Shown here: in pieces, positions 39,756-49,845 of the stretch | Position numbering within the stretch: position 1 is the stretch's first letter | Layout: the number at the start of each line of letters is the position of its first letter | Assembly: GCA_963772515.1 (NCBI GenBank) | Contig: CAVYXC010000004.1 | Span: 1 to 64,000 of the forward strand | Origin: JAFAHD01 sp963772515 | Lineage (GTDB): Bacteria; Vulcanimicrobiota; Vulcanimicrobiia; Eremiobacterales; Eremiobacteraceae | Direction of reading: 5' to 3' | DNA: 64,000 nt | Made by a program: the position numbers and the translations under genes | The notes under the pieces: generated by a model | What the model was told of the DNA's origin: nothing | The model's input: the letters and a program-made list of their open reading frames with translations, nothing else | The model's database searches: none

Positions 39756-39926
39756 GTGAGAGCCAAGAAAAGACGCGTCACAGATTCCCGCGTAGCTCCT
39801 AGGATGTCGCGCAGATCCGTAAGGCATGGTTGGGCGGCGGCCAGCAAGCGCCTCCATGAGCTTGGCCAGGACAAGCTGGTCTGGCCTGAGTTCTCAAATC
39901 CAGGTGACGACAAGCTCGCCTGGTGA
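39756..39926 (+). CDS. orphan MazE-like antitoxin tail
   Basis: A 56-residue frame starting at GTG inside the stop region of a three-codon ATG-GCG-TTG-TGA frame that has an excellent RBS (AAAGGAGGT). The C-terminal part (SVRHGWAAASKRLHELGQDK, then LVWPEFSNPGDDKLAW) matches the toxin-wrapping tail of MazE/AbrB-type antitoxins, but the DNA-binding AbrB half is missing and no MazF is adjacent. It may be a decayed antitoxin or a one-base break in a slightly longer gene. Convergent with the acetyltransferase gene. Confidence 0.5.
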   Translation: MRAKKRRVTDSRVAPRMSRRSVRHGWAAASKRLHELGQDKLVWPEFSNPGDDKLAW

Positions 39927-39940
39927 TCAGGGCGGACTGA

Positions 39941-40417
39941 TCAAGCGAGTAGTTTTCTGAACTTGACCAATCGGTCGACTGCTTCAAAACCGCACGCGAC
40001 GTGAGCACGCTGCGCATCCTTGTTGCTCAGCTCCGAATCGGATGCGAGCTCCCTAAATCCGCGCGATCGCGCCCATTCCTCGGCGGCCCGCAGCAGCGCT
40101 CGGCCGACGCCTTTACCGCGTGCTGACTCTTCGACGTACCACCCCTCGACGTGCGGCACCGGCATCGAATCACATCCATCGGAGAACGCGCGCACCGAAA
40201 GCTCGACGAAGCCGAGCGGCTGTGCGTCATCGCCGATCGCGATAAATGCCGCGTCGACGATGCCCTGCTTCGAACCCGCCGCGAATGCCCGAGCCTCTCG
40301 CGCAAGTTCGTCAACGTTGGCTTCGGGCCATAGCCGCCCACGCATCGCCGACCACGCCTCGGCGTCGCCCGCTTCGATCGGACGTATCGCGTCAGCTGCC
40401 ATCCGGGAACCCACCAC
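39941..40417 (-). CDS. AAC(6')-like aminoglycoside N-acetyltransferase (GNAT)
   Basis: A 158-residue GNAT protein with the AAC(6') arrangement: AWSAMRGRLWPEA near residue 20, PVPHVEGWYV (the catalytic region), the acetyl-CoA-binding RGKGVGRALLRAAE, and the C-terminal ELASDSELSN with CGFEAVDRLVKFRK. Such enzymes acetylate the 6'-amino group of aminoglycosides using acetyl-CoA; chromosomal relatives may have other natural substrates. The start could also be the ATG at 40402. It is eight bases downstream of the metalloprotease gene, same strand. Confidence 0.82.
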   Translation of the reverse strand: MVGSRMAADAIRPIEAGDAEAWSAMRGRLWPEANVDELAREARAFAAGSKQGIVDAAFIAIGDDAQPLGFVELSVRAFSDGCDSMPVPHVEGWYVEESARGKGVGRALLRAAEEWARSRGFRELASDSELSNKDAQRAHVACGFEAVDRLVKFRKLLA

Positions 40418-40425
40418 GGTGCACG

Positions 40426-43023
40426 CTACTGCCCGGTGGCGCCCGGCCGTGAGACCGGCAAGACCACCCGCGCCGACAAGGTCTGATCGACGACGGTCGC
40501 CAGCGACTGCAGATGCGCGCGGGTGAGCGTGTCCAAGCGACCGCTCTTTTGAGCGGCGGCGATGGAGTCGCGCAGCTGTACAAGCTCGGCTCGCGCAAGC
40601 GATTGCGCGTCATAGGGTGTGGCGGTCGCCGGCGAGAGCACGAGTTGCGCGAGTCTGCGCGCATACTCTTGCTGCAGGTTGCGATGGATCTCGCCGATCG
40701 GGCTCGTCGACGTGCCGCGCAAGTCGCCGAAGACCGCGGTTTGCATCCATGTGAAGAGATCCGATAGGCTCATGGTGCTCCCGCTCGGGTACTTGAGCGG
40801 GAGATCGTCCAAGCGCTGCAAGAGCACAGGGTTGAGCAGGTAGTTGAGTTGGATGTTCTGCAGCGCCTCGACCATAGTGGCGACGGGCATGTCATGCCGC
40901 ATCGGCGGGTTGTACGCCCAGTCGGGCAGCGGCAAGTCGGTCACCCACTCCGTGTAGACGAGCTGGCGCAACAGGTGGGCCGATAGAGCCCAGGCGCTGT
41001 CGGAGAAAATCGCCTGGTTCAACATCGCAAACGCGCGTTGCGACTGCGCGCGCGACACAGGCGTCAACGGAAGCGCTGACCCCGGATCGCCGATGTGCGC
41101 ACGCGAAAGGTATTCGCCTCCGATGTAGTGGCTGGCGATACGTGCGCAGTTCCGGAACGGAGAGAACGCGTAGCCGAACGCTTGGCGCATGGCGTCATGC
41201 GTATCGCCGTACTGCCGGAAGCGTTGATCGTCCATGATGAAGAGCGTGCGCCCCACCTGCATCTGGCTCGAGCACCACGCCAAGTTGTCGTTGGTCAGAT
41301 CGTTCTGATTTATTCGCGGATCGATCGCGTGCCCTGTGACCCAATCGACGTCCTCATCCATGGCGAACCGATAGAGGGGGTTGGTCCATACAGACGCCCA
41401 GCGGTGCAGCGTCGGCAGCTCTTGCGCCGGCGTCGTGGCGCCGGGAATGGCGGCGTATCCCCACTTGATCGCATAGTAGTCATACGGGCCGAGCACGGTC
41501 TGGAAATAGTCGCCGGTGGAAACTCCCTTGGGCCAGACATTGGCCGGGATGTACTCCATGACGGAGTTGGCGAGACCGTACTGCGACGTGAACGCCTTGG
41601 ACTGGATCTGCTTCGCCGTGTACGCTTCGGACGCGATGAAGTTATGCTGCAAGCCCCAATCGTGGCCGGATTCGTGCAGGACGATGGACCTCAAGAAGTC
41701 ATCGGCGTAGTGCGGAGGCAGCGCGCTTGGCGATACCTCGCCCATCGCCCGCAGCGCGTCTAGTCCGAAGACCGCGGACGCATGTTCCCCAGCCGCGAAT
41801 GCTGCTTCATTAGCCTCAAAACTGCCGCTCGGTCCCATGGACCGCACAGGCTCCGTGAAATCGGCACCTTGCAGATTGCCGTAGTACATGAGGTTGGCGT
41901 CGATGACGATCGAAGTCTTGAGCATCTCGCCCGTCCGGGGATCATACACCAATCCGGCCTGAGCATAGCCGCCGCTGGTGCTCAGCGTGAGCCAGTGGAC
42001 GACGCAATAGCGGATGTCGTCGGGATCCCAGTTTGGATCGTCGGGCTGGTCTTTGACCTCGACGGCGTCGGTGATGCCGAGCGGCGCAAAGGCCTGATTC
42101 CACGTGAGCAGCGCTTTCTTGATGGTGTCGCGATACGCCACCGGGATCGTGTTGCTGATGTAGTACACCATCGGATGGCGCTTGATGTTCCAGCGTACGA
42201 TATAGCGCAGCTGACGCTCGCGCATGTTGTCATTTTCGAAGTTGAGCTGTACGACCGGATAATAGCCGACGCGATCGTCTGCGATGCGCGGCGTGTAGCT
42301 CCCCGCGGGCGGACTCTGCGCGATGTTATATTTGATGCTGACTTGGATGGCACGCGGGTCTGTGACGTTGTCGATCGTCTCCGGAGACGTGGATGCAAAG
42401 GTCTGATCGGCCTCGATTATCACATTTTCGGGAAAAGCTTTACTCGGCCCGAAGTACGTGCGTTTGTCATCGAGGCGGTAGGCGGCGGTCGGTTTCTTGT
42501 CGGTGTCGAGCACTTGGCGCAAGTAGTTCTGCATATCGATGATGTCGGTGAGGAAGAAAGAAGCGTCGAACACGATATTCCCGCTCGCCGCATCCGTCGA
42601 GATGATATTGGCCGTCGCCGCCAACGACGGCGCGAAGTTCTGCGCGATCGCTCTAGATGCCGGGCTTCCATCGGGCGCCACGAACGACGTGTTGGGCCAG
42701 CTCACGACGATCGAGTTATCCACTTTGCTGAATCGCACGGTCCGTGCGAACTGTATATACGGCAGCCCCGGTGTGACGCCATACCCGCCAAGACCTGTGC
42801 CCGGCTCGGTCGTCTGGATGAAGTCCGTGTCGAGCTGGCTCTTCGCGATCTCGATGTAGAGCTTGCCGTCCTTCCGCCACAGCGTGAACAGACCGCGCTG
42901 CGGGGTGAGGCCCGCAATGAACGTTGCGTACGGCGTTGGCGCCGGCGCATCGGCGGCTCGCGCGACCGGCGCGTTGAGAAAGCCCCAAGATGCGAGAAGA
43001 ATAACAAGAGCGAGGTGACGCAT
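40426..43023 (-). CDS. secreted zinc metalloprotease (DUF5117/DUF4953 type)
   Basis: An 865-residue exported protein (signal MRHLALVILLASWGFLNAPV). The N-terminal half is the beta-rich DUF5117-like region (FTLWRKDGKLYIEI, WPNTSFVAPDG); the middle carries the zinc site LHESGHDWGLQHNF, an HExxHxxGLxH gluzincin/metzincin-like motif of the DUF4953 family, followed by SVMEYIP (Met-turn-like). The C-terminal helical domain ends LPVSRPGATGQ. Acts outside the cytoplasm; substrate unknown. The same-strand AAC(6')-like gene follows eight bases downstream. Confidence 0.88.
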   Translation of the reverse strand: MRHLALVILLASWGFLNAPVARAADAPAPTPYATFIAGLTPQRGLFTLWRKDGKLYIEIAKSQLDTDFIQTTEPGTGLGGYGVTPGLPYIQFARTVRFSKVDNSIVVSWPNTSFVAPDGSPASRAIAQNFAPSLAATANIISTDAASGNIVFDASFFLTDIIDMQNYLRQVLDTDKKPTAAYRLDDKRTYFGPSKAFPENVIIEADQTFASTSPETIDNVTDPRAIQVSIKYNIAQSPPAGSYTPRIADDRVGYYPVVQLNFENDNMRERQLRYIVRWNIKRHPMVYYISNTIPVAYRDTIKKALLTWNQAFAPLGITDAVEVKDQPDDPNWDPDDIRYCVVHWLTLSTSGGYAQAGLVYDPRTGEMLKTSIVIDANLMYYGNLQGADFTEPVRSMGPSGSFEANEAAFAAGEHASAVFGLDALRAMGEVSPSALPPHYADDFLRSIVLHESGHDWGLQHNFIASEAYTAKQIQSKAFTSQYGLANSVMEYIPANVWPKGVSTGDYFQTVLGPYDYYAIKWGYAAIPGATTPAQELPTLHRWASVWTNPLYRFAMDEDVDWVTGHAIDPRINQNDLTNDNLAWCSSQMQVGRTLFIMDDQRFRQYGDTHDAMRQAFGYAFSPFRNCARIASHYIGGEYLSRAHIGDPGSALPLTPVSRAQSQRAFAMLNQAIFSDSAWALSAHLLRQLVYTEWVTDLPLPDWAYNPPMRHDMPVATMVEALQNIQLNYLLNPVLLQRLDDLPLKYPSGSTMSLSDLFTWMQTAVFGDLRGTSTSPIGEIHRNLQQEYARRLAQLVLSPATATPYDAQSLARAELVQLRDSIAAAQKSGRLDTLTRAHLQSLATVVDQTLSARVVLPVSRPGATGQ

Positions 43024-43187
43024 GCGTGACCTCCTACGAGCGGCGGGAGCCGTCTCGTTGCACGATGATCCATTGATCCCCTACGAGCGGCAGCCCGGCA
43101 CGGCGGAGCGGGCGGGTCGGTCCGCGAAGTGTTTCCGCAGCGTATCGAGATCCCGCTGGAAGCAAACGAGATAGGAGCATCGCAACC

Positions 43188-43568
43188 GTGAAACGATTGT
43201 CGGTTCTTGCATTAGCTGCCCTTACCGTGGCGCTGCCGCTATGCACCCTTGCAGACGTGCCGGCCAATCTGCAATCGGGAAACAACCATATTCCGCCCAC
43301 CGTCAACAACCTGAACGCCACGCGCGGCGGTCCCGGCAAGATCACGTTGACCTGGACGATGCAGGGCCACGGCGGCTACACGATCCAGTCCGTGTCGATT
43401 CACCGCGTGGGCAATAATCCGGCCGGAACGACGACGCAGCTCGGCCCGGTCCAGCATTGGTCCGACACCAGCGCGAACCCCAACGTCAAGTACTACTACC
43501 AGGTCTGCGCCCACGATAACGGCCACGAGACCGGCTGCGGTTCGGTCACCTACACGTTGCCGCAATAG
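43188..43568 (+). CDS. secreted fibronectin type III-like protein
   Basis: A 126-residue exported protein from GTG (signal VKRLSVLALAALTVALPLCT). The mature part is one FnIII-like beta domain: PPTVNNLNATRGGPGKITLT then WTMQGHGGYTIQSVSIHRVG and KYYYQVCAHDNGHE, with two cysteines that could form a bridge. Divergent from the metalloprotease. Likely a binding module; partner unknown. Confidence 0.7.
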   Translation: MKRLSVLALAALTVALPLCTLADVPANLQSGNNHIPPTVNNLNATRGGPGKITLTWTMQGHGGYTIQSVSIHRVGNNPAGTTTQLGPVQHWSDTSANPNVKYYYQVCAHDNGHETGCGSVTYTLPQ

Positions 43569-43741
43569 GCAGACGTTTTCTAAGCTGCCTCACAGCTTCG
43601 CGCCAGCGATGCGCAAACTTCCGCGAAACGGAAGGTGTAGACGCTAGTTCTAATCGTCGATTCATCGGCGCCCTGTAACGTTATGCTTGCTCGCCTAGTT
43701 TAACCGATATAGAAGATATAACAGCCACGGAGGTGGCCGAC

Positions 43742-43888
43742 ATGAGAAAGCAGATACTGACCCAGGGAACCCTACGCCAACGTGAGGCGGCCCGCTTCAA
43801 CCGCGCGGAGATGCACGCATACTACATCGCGATCGTCTCGATGTCGCGCTTGGTCTACGACGGCCCCGCATTGGAAAAGCACGCATAA
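43742..43888 (+). CDS. hypothetical 48-residue protein
   Basis: ATG-initiated with GGAGGTGG nine bases upstream, giving MRKQILTQGTLRQREAARFN and ending LVYDGPALEKHA. The composition is that of a small soluble helical protein with a basic N-terminal half. No relative recognised. A palindromic repeat begins 38 bases after the stop. Upstream 43569-43741 holds a weak hairpin (CTTCCG-CGAAA-CGGAAG at 43618) and nothing else recognisable. Confidence 0.5.
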   Translation: MRKQILTQGTLRQREAARFNRAEMHAYYIAIVSMSRLVYDGPALEKHA

Positions 43889-43926
43889 ACCCGAAATCGT
43901 ACATCCATTAGATACCAGTTCGCATG

Positions 43927-43954
43927 ATGGAGCGGTCGAATTCATTCGACCGCT
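43927..43954 (+). repeat. palindromic repeat copy
   Basis: ATGGAG followed by CGGTCGAATTCATTCGACCG and CT. Perfect arms with a TC centre; located between the 48-residue gene and the convergent 103-residue gene. Confidence 0.9.
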
Positions 43955-43976
43955 CTATTCGTTACGCGCTCGACTA

Positions 43977-44288
43977 TTACGCGCGGAAAGCCGTCTCCGC
44001 GACGAGCTCCAGCGGCAATACTTCGACCGTCCCGCCCGAGACGGTTCCCACGCGTTCCGTGTAAGCCGAGAAGAAGTCTCGCTCTCCGAGCGTGCGGGTC
44101 GTGTCCTCGTCCGCCACCGCGACGACGTGATAGTAGTCGGCGCCTTCTTTGTGCTTGAGGCAGCGATACGCGATCTTTCCGCTCAGCGCAGGATCGGTGT
44201 CCAACGCCTTGATGAAGCGGCCGACTTCGCGGCCCCAGTCTTCATCCGAACCGCTGGTGCGGGTGTATTTGATAAGCAAGTGTTTCAT
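43977..44288 (-). CDS. small ferredoxin-like-fold hypothetical protein
   Basis: A 103-residue protein MKHLLIKYTRTSGSDEDWGR... with alternating strands and helices (HLLIKYTR, ADYYHVVAVADE, GTVEVLPLEL) like the antibiotic-biosynthesis-monooxygenase/dimeric ferredoxin-like superfamily. No catalytic residue can be pointed to. It is divergent from the CO dehydrogenase cluster; 220 bases at 44289-44508 contain the cluster's promoter region, in which no clear sigma-70 boxes stand out. Confidence 0.6.
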   Translation of the reverse strand: MKHLLIKYTRTSGSDEDWGREVGRFIKALDTDPALSGKIAYRCLKHKEGADYYHVVAVADEDTTRTLGERDFFSAYTERVGTVSGGTVEVLPLELVAETAFRA

Positions 44289-44508
44289 ATCGCCTCAGAA
44301 TTGTAGGTCCTGGGATGTAGTTCTTTCATTGTTATTCCGCCGCAAAGCGAGCGGCTTTCCCAGGGGAAACTCAACTACGACTGCGTGTTTGGTATGCCAA
44401 GCGCGCGCCACACGCTCGTGGGAAGGCCAAAGATACGCCGCTTCGAATTGCTGGCAACTCAACCTCGCACACCGCCATTGGACCCCACGCGCCCGAAGGA
44501 GGACTACG

Positions 44509-45378
44509 GTGTTCCCTGCGGCCTTCGAGTACATCCGTGCCAACTCGCTCAGCGATGTCTTCGACGCCTATAAGAAGTACGGCGCCGACGCCCGCATCCT
44601 CGCAGGCGGCCAAAGCCTCATCCCCGCGATGCGCTACCGGCTCGCCCAACCCGCGGTGCTCGTCGACATCAATCCGATCCCCGGCCTCGCCTATCTTAAG
44701 GAAGAAGGCGGCATGCTCAAGGTCGGCGCGCTTACCCGGCACTCCGACATCGAGTTCTCGGCACTCATCAACGGCAAGTATAAGATGATCGCCGACGCTG
44801 CCTACGTCGTCGCTGATCCGATCGTGCGCAACCGCGGCACGCTGTGCGGCGCGATCGCGCACAACGACCCCGCGGCCGACTGGACCGCGGTCGCACTCGC
44901 CGCCAACGCATCGATCGTGGCGACAAGCGCCAAGGGCAGCCGCACCATCGCGATCGACGACTTCCTGGTCGACAGTTTCACCAACGCGCTGCAGAGCGGC
45001 GAGATGGTCACCGAAGTGCAGATCCCGTCGCCGGACGGACGCACGGCCGGCGCCTACATCAAAGTCGAGCGCAAGGTCGGCGACTTCGCCACCGCGGCGG
45101 CCGCCGGGCGTTTGACGCTTGACGCGCAAGGCAATGTCGCCAGTGCGGGCATCGGCATGTGCGCCGTCGGCCCGACGGCGATGCGCGCGAAAGCCGCTGA
45201 GAAACTCCTGGTCGGCGGACCGCCCACAGACGATCGCATCAGTGCAGCCGCGGAATCGGCCGCCAAGGAATGCGACCCCGGCGAGGACACGCGCGGCAGC
45301 GTGGATTTCAAACGCGATCTCATCCGCATACTCGTCGGCCGCGCGCTTACGACCGCTCGCGACCGCCTCAAGAAGTAG
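44509..45378 (+). CDS. coxM: aerobic CO dehydrogenase medium subunit (FAD)
   Basis: A 289-residue flavoprotein. The FAD-binding features of the CoxM family are present: AGGQSLIPAMRYRLAQP near residue 32 and RNRGTLCGAIAHNDPAADW near 105. It passes electrons from the [2Fe-2S] centres to the quinone pool. The GTG start is set by GGAGG six bases upstream. Longer frames extending to 44149 cover the divergent gene and promoter and are not credible. First gene of coxM-coxS-coxL-coxG. Confidence 0.95.
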   Translation: MFPAAFEYIRANSLSDVFDAYKKYGADARILAGGQSLIPAMRYRLAQPAVLVDINPIPGLAYLKEEGGMLKVGALTRHSDIEFSALINGKYKMIADAAYVVADPIVRNRGTLCGAIAHNDPAADWTAVALAANASIVATSAKGSRTIAIDDFLVDSFTNALQSGEMVTEVQIPSPDGRTAGAYIKVERKVGDFATAAAAGRLTLDAQGNVASAGIGMCAVGPTAMRAKAAEKLLVGGPPTDDRISAAAESAAKECDPGEDTRGSVDFKRDLIRILVGRALTTARDRLKK

Positions 45379-45389
45379 TGGAGAACACC

Positions 45390-45881
45390 ATGAAACAGCA
45401 CATCAGCATCAAGGTCAACGGCGCGGACGTGGCGGGCGACGTCGAGCCGCGCGAAGTGCTCGCCTACTTCCTGCGAGACTCGGGTCTCACGGGCACGCAT
45501 ATCGGCTGCGACTCCACCAGTTGCGGCGCGTGCACCGTCATCGTCGACGGCCAGGCGGTCAAATCGTGCACGATGTTCGCCGTGCAAGCCGACGGCAAAT
45601 CGGTCAGCACGATCGAGGGTTTGGTGCAAGGCGGCAAACTGCATCCGCTGCAGGACGCCTTCCATCAGGATCACGGCTTGCAGTGCGGCTATTGTACGCC
45701 CGGCATGATCATGTCGTCGCTCGCGCTCTTGCAGCGCAATCCCGCGCCGACAGAAGAAGAGATCCGCCACGGGCTGTCCGGCAACATCTGCCGCTGCACT
45801 GGCTATCAGAACATCGTCAAAGCGGTCCAAACGGCTGCCAAAGAGATGAGCCAGCCGCCGGCCGCCGCCGCCGCCAAGTAG
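45390..45881 (+). CDS. coxS: aerobic CO dehydrogenase small subunit ([2Fe-2S])
   Basis: A 163-residue iron-sulphur subunit. The plant-type cluster ligands are Cys40, Cys45, Cys48 and Cys60 (HIGCDSTSCGACTVIVDG); the second cluster ligands are in LQCGYCTPGM (Cys99, Cys102) and NICRCTGY (Cys134, Cys136). It relays electrons from the Mo-Cu site of CoxL to the FAD in CoxM. It starts at an ATG 11 bases after coxM and ends in a Pro/Ala tail. Order M-S-L is that of form I cox operons. Confidence 0.97.
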   Translation: MKQHISIKVNGADVAGDVEPREVLAYFLRDSGLTGTHIGCDSTSCGACTVIVDGQAVKSCTMFAVQADGKSVSTIEGLVQGGKLHPLQDAFHQDHGLQCGYCTPGMIMSSLALLQRNPAPTEEEIRHGLSGNICRCTGYQNIVKAVQTAAKEMSQPPAAAAAK

Positions 45882-45896
45882 GGAGCAGAAAACATC

Positions 45897-48251
<2,355 letters not shown>

Positions 48252-48252
48252 T

Positions 48253-48726
48253 ATGAAAGTCCATTACGAGGGCCAAGAGAAGATCCCGGCGCCGTACGCC
48301 GACGCGTGGGCGTTCATGACCACGCCGGCCAAGGTCGCCTCGTGCCTGCCCGATATCGTGTCGACCGACGTCAAAGATGCGACGCATTTCACCTCGGTGG
48401 TGAAAGTTGGCGTGGGGCCCGTGCGCGGGAACTTCACGTTTGACGTGACGCTTGAACCAAATGCCGGCGCAAAGACGGTCTCCGTGAACATCCACGGCGG
48501 TGGCTTAGGCAGCGTCGTGGATCAGGTCGCGGTTGCCACGATGAAAGACAACGGCGACAGCACGACCACGCTCGATTGGACGTGCGACGCGACGATCAAC
48601 GGTCCGGTCGCCACCATCGGCGGTCGTATCCTCGATGCGCAGGCTAAGCGCATCATCGAATACGTGTTCACGCAAGTGCGCACCCAACTGACCGGGACTC
48701 AGGCCACTGCGTCGAGCGGGCTGTAG
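48253..48726 (+). CDS. coxG: CoxG-like SRPBCC protein
   Basis: A 157-residue SRPBCC-fold protein with the CoxG pattern MKVHYEGQEKIPAPYADAW, LPDIVSTDVK and GGRILDAQAKRIIEYVF. CoxG is needed for CODH recruitment to the membrane and electron transfer to quinone in some bacteria. The start lies one base after the coxL stop, so the genes are tightly coupled. The C-terminal residues SSGL end in a TAG contributed by the palindromic repeat at 48724, so the repeat has trimmed or reset the C-terminus. Confidence 0.92.
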   Translation: MKVHYEGQEKIPAPYADAWAFMTTPAKVASCLPDIVSTDVKDATHFTSVVKVGVGPVRGNFTFDVTLEPNAGAKTVSVNIHGGGLGSVVDQVAVATMKDNGDSTTTLDWTCDATINGPVATIGGRILDAQAKRIIEYVFTQVRTQLTGTQATASSGL

Positions 48727-48747
48727 CGGTCGAGTTTACTCGACCGA
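48724..48747 (+). repeat. palindromic repeat with compensatory arm changes
   Basis: TAGCGGTCGAGTTTACTCGA followed by CCGA. Relative to the common core, A and T at mirror positions are replaced by G and C, preserving pairing. It fills most of the 30-base gap between coxG and the XdhC-like gene and includes the coxG TAG. Confidence 0.92.
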
Positions 48748-48756
48748 TCGAATCTA

Positions 48757-49743
48757 ATGCCGAAAGCCGACCTGCTCCAACGGATGGCCACCCTGCAACG
48801 CGAGGGCACTGCGTTCGCGCTGGCGACCGTGGTCGCGCGCAAGGCGCCGGTCTCATCGCATCTCGGCGACGCTGCGATCGTCTTCGAAGATGGTCATATT
48901 GAGGGTTACATCGGCGGCGGCTGCTCGCAAGAGATCCTGCGCACGCAGGCGCTCGAAGCGTTGCGCACCGGCGAACCGCGCCTGGTGCGCATCTCGCCCG
49001 ACGACATTCCCGGATTGCCCGGCTATCCGGATGACGGCGCGGACGAGCAATACGTGCGGGTCAGCATGACGTGCGCCAGCCAAGGCGCGGTGGATTTATA
49101 TCTTGAGCCCTATGCCCCGCTGCCGCTGCTCGTGGTCATCGGCGCGATGCCGATCGCGACCGCGACCGCCGAGCAAGCAAAGCTCGTGGGCTTCGATGTG
49201 CTGCGCGTGCGCGACCCAGACGAATCGGGCGGTGAATCCGACCTCGCATTGGAGCGCCTCAGCGCGCCACTGGAATCGCTGCCCGCCAAATTCCGCACGC
49301 GCCGGGTTTTCGGCATCGTCGCCTCGATGGGCGAATACGACGACGTCGGGTTAGATGCGTTGCTGCGCGCGAAGGCGCCGTATATCGCATTGGTCGCGAG
49401 TAGACCGCGCGCGGACGCCGTGCTCGACGCGCTGCGCTCACGCGGCTGGTCGGACGATGACCTCGCGGTGATCCACAACCCGGCGGGGCTGGACATCGGG
49501 GCCAAGACTGCGCCTGAAGTGGCGCTTTCGATCCTCGCGGAGATCGTGCGTTGGCGCCGGCAAGCGCGTGCGGAGACCACCCCCAAACCGCGCGCGACGG
49601 CCACCGATCCCGTCTGCGGCATGGACGTGACGATGCTCAACGCGCCGCATACGCTGCAGATCGAAGACACGACGTATTACTTCTGCTCGGCCGGCTGCAA
49701 GCGCGCCTTCGCGGCCTCCGCCCTCGAGACGAAGCGCCGCTAA
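48757..49743 (+). CDS. XdhC/CoxF-like maturation protein fused to a YHS domain
   Basis: A 328-residue protein. Residues about 1-110 are XdhC_CoxI-like (FALATVVARKAPVSSHLGDA, then GYIGGGCSQE with its conserved Cys); about 125-275 is the XdhC Rossmann domain (LVVIGAMPIATATAEQA, VFGIVASMGEYDDVGLDALL). These proteins insert or sulphurate the Mo cofactor of hydroxylases, as CoxF does for CoxL. Residues about 285-325 add a YHS metal-binding domain (TDPVCGMDV and YYFCSAGCKRAF), possibly for copper. No RBS is obvious after the repeat at 48724. Confidence 0.88.
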   Translation: MPKADLLQRMATLQREGTAFALATVVARKAPVSSHLGDAAIVFEDGHIEGYIGGGCSQEILRTQALEALRTGEPRLVRISPDDIPGLPGYPDDGADEQYVRVSMTCASQGAVDLYLEPYAPLPLLVVIGAMPIATATAEQAKLVGFDVLRVRDPDESGGESDLALERLSAPLESLPAKFRTRRVFGIVASMGEYDDVGLDALLRAKAPYIALVASRPRADAVLDALRSRGWSDDDLAVIHNPAGLDIGAKTAPEVALSILAEIVRWRRQARAETTPKPRATATDPVCGMDVTMLNAPHTLQIEDTTYYFCSAGCKRAFAASALETKRR

Positions 49744-49764
49744 CCGAACTTTTCACGAAATAAG

Positions 49765-49791
49765 TGGAGCGGTCGAATTCATTCGACCGCC
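49765..49791 (+). repeat. palindromic repeat copy
   Basis: TGGAG followed by CGGTCGAATTCATTCGACCG and CC; pairing extends further, as GGAGCGG meets CCCCGCTCC. First of two adjacent copies, 22 bases after the XdhC-like gene. Confidence 0.9.
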
Positions 49792-49805
49792 CCGCTCCGT
49801 CGGGC

Positions 49806-49833
49806 ATGGAGCGGCCGAGTTTACTCGACCGCC
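49806..49833 (+). repeat. palindromic repeat copy, GAG/CTC variant
   Basis: ATGGAG followed by CGGCCGAGTTTACTCGACCG and CC. Shares the GAGTTTACTC centre with the copy at 48724 but has one unpaired substitution in the left arm (C for T). It lies 12 bases before the stop of the convergent gene and could act in ending both transcripts. Confidence 0.9.
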
Positions 49834-49845
49834 CGTAGAGCGCGC

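Noticed and set aside
43618..43634. Hairpin CTTCCG-CGAAA-CGGAAG as a terminator of the 43188 gene
   Set aside because: It lies 50 bases after the stop and has no T-rich tract on either side.
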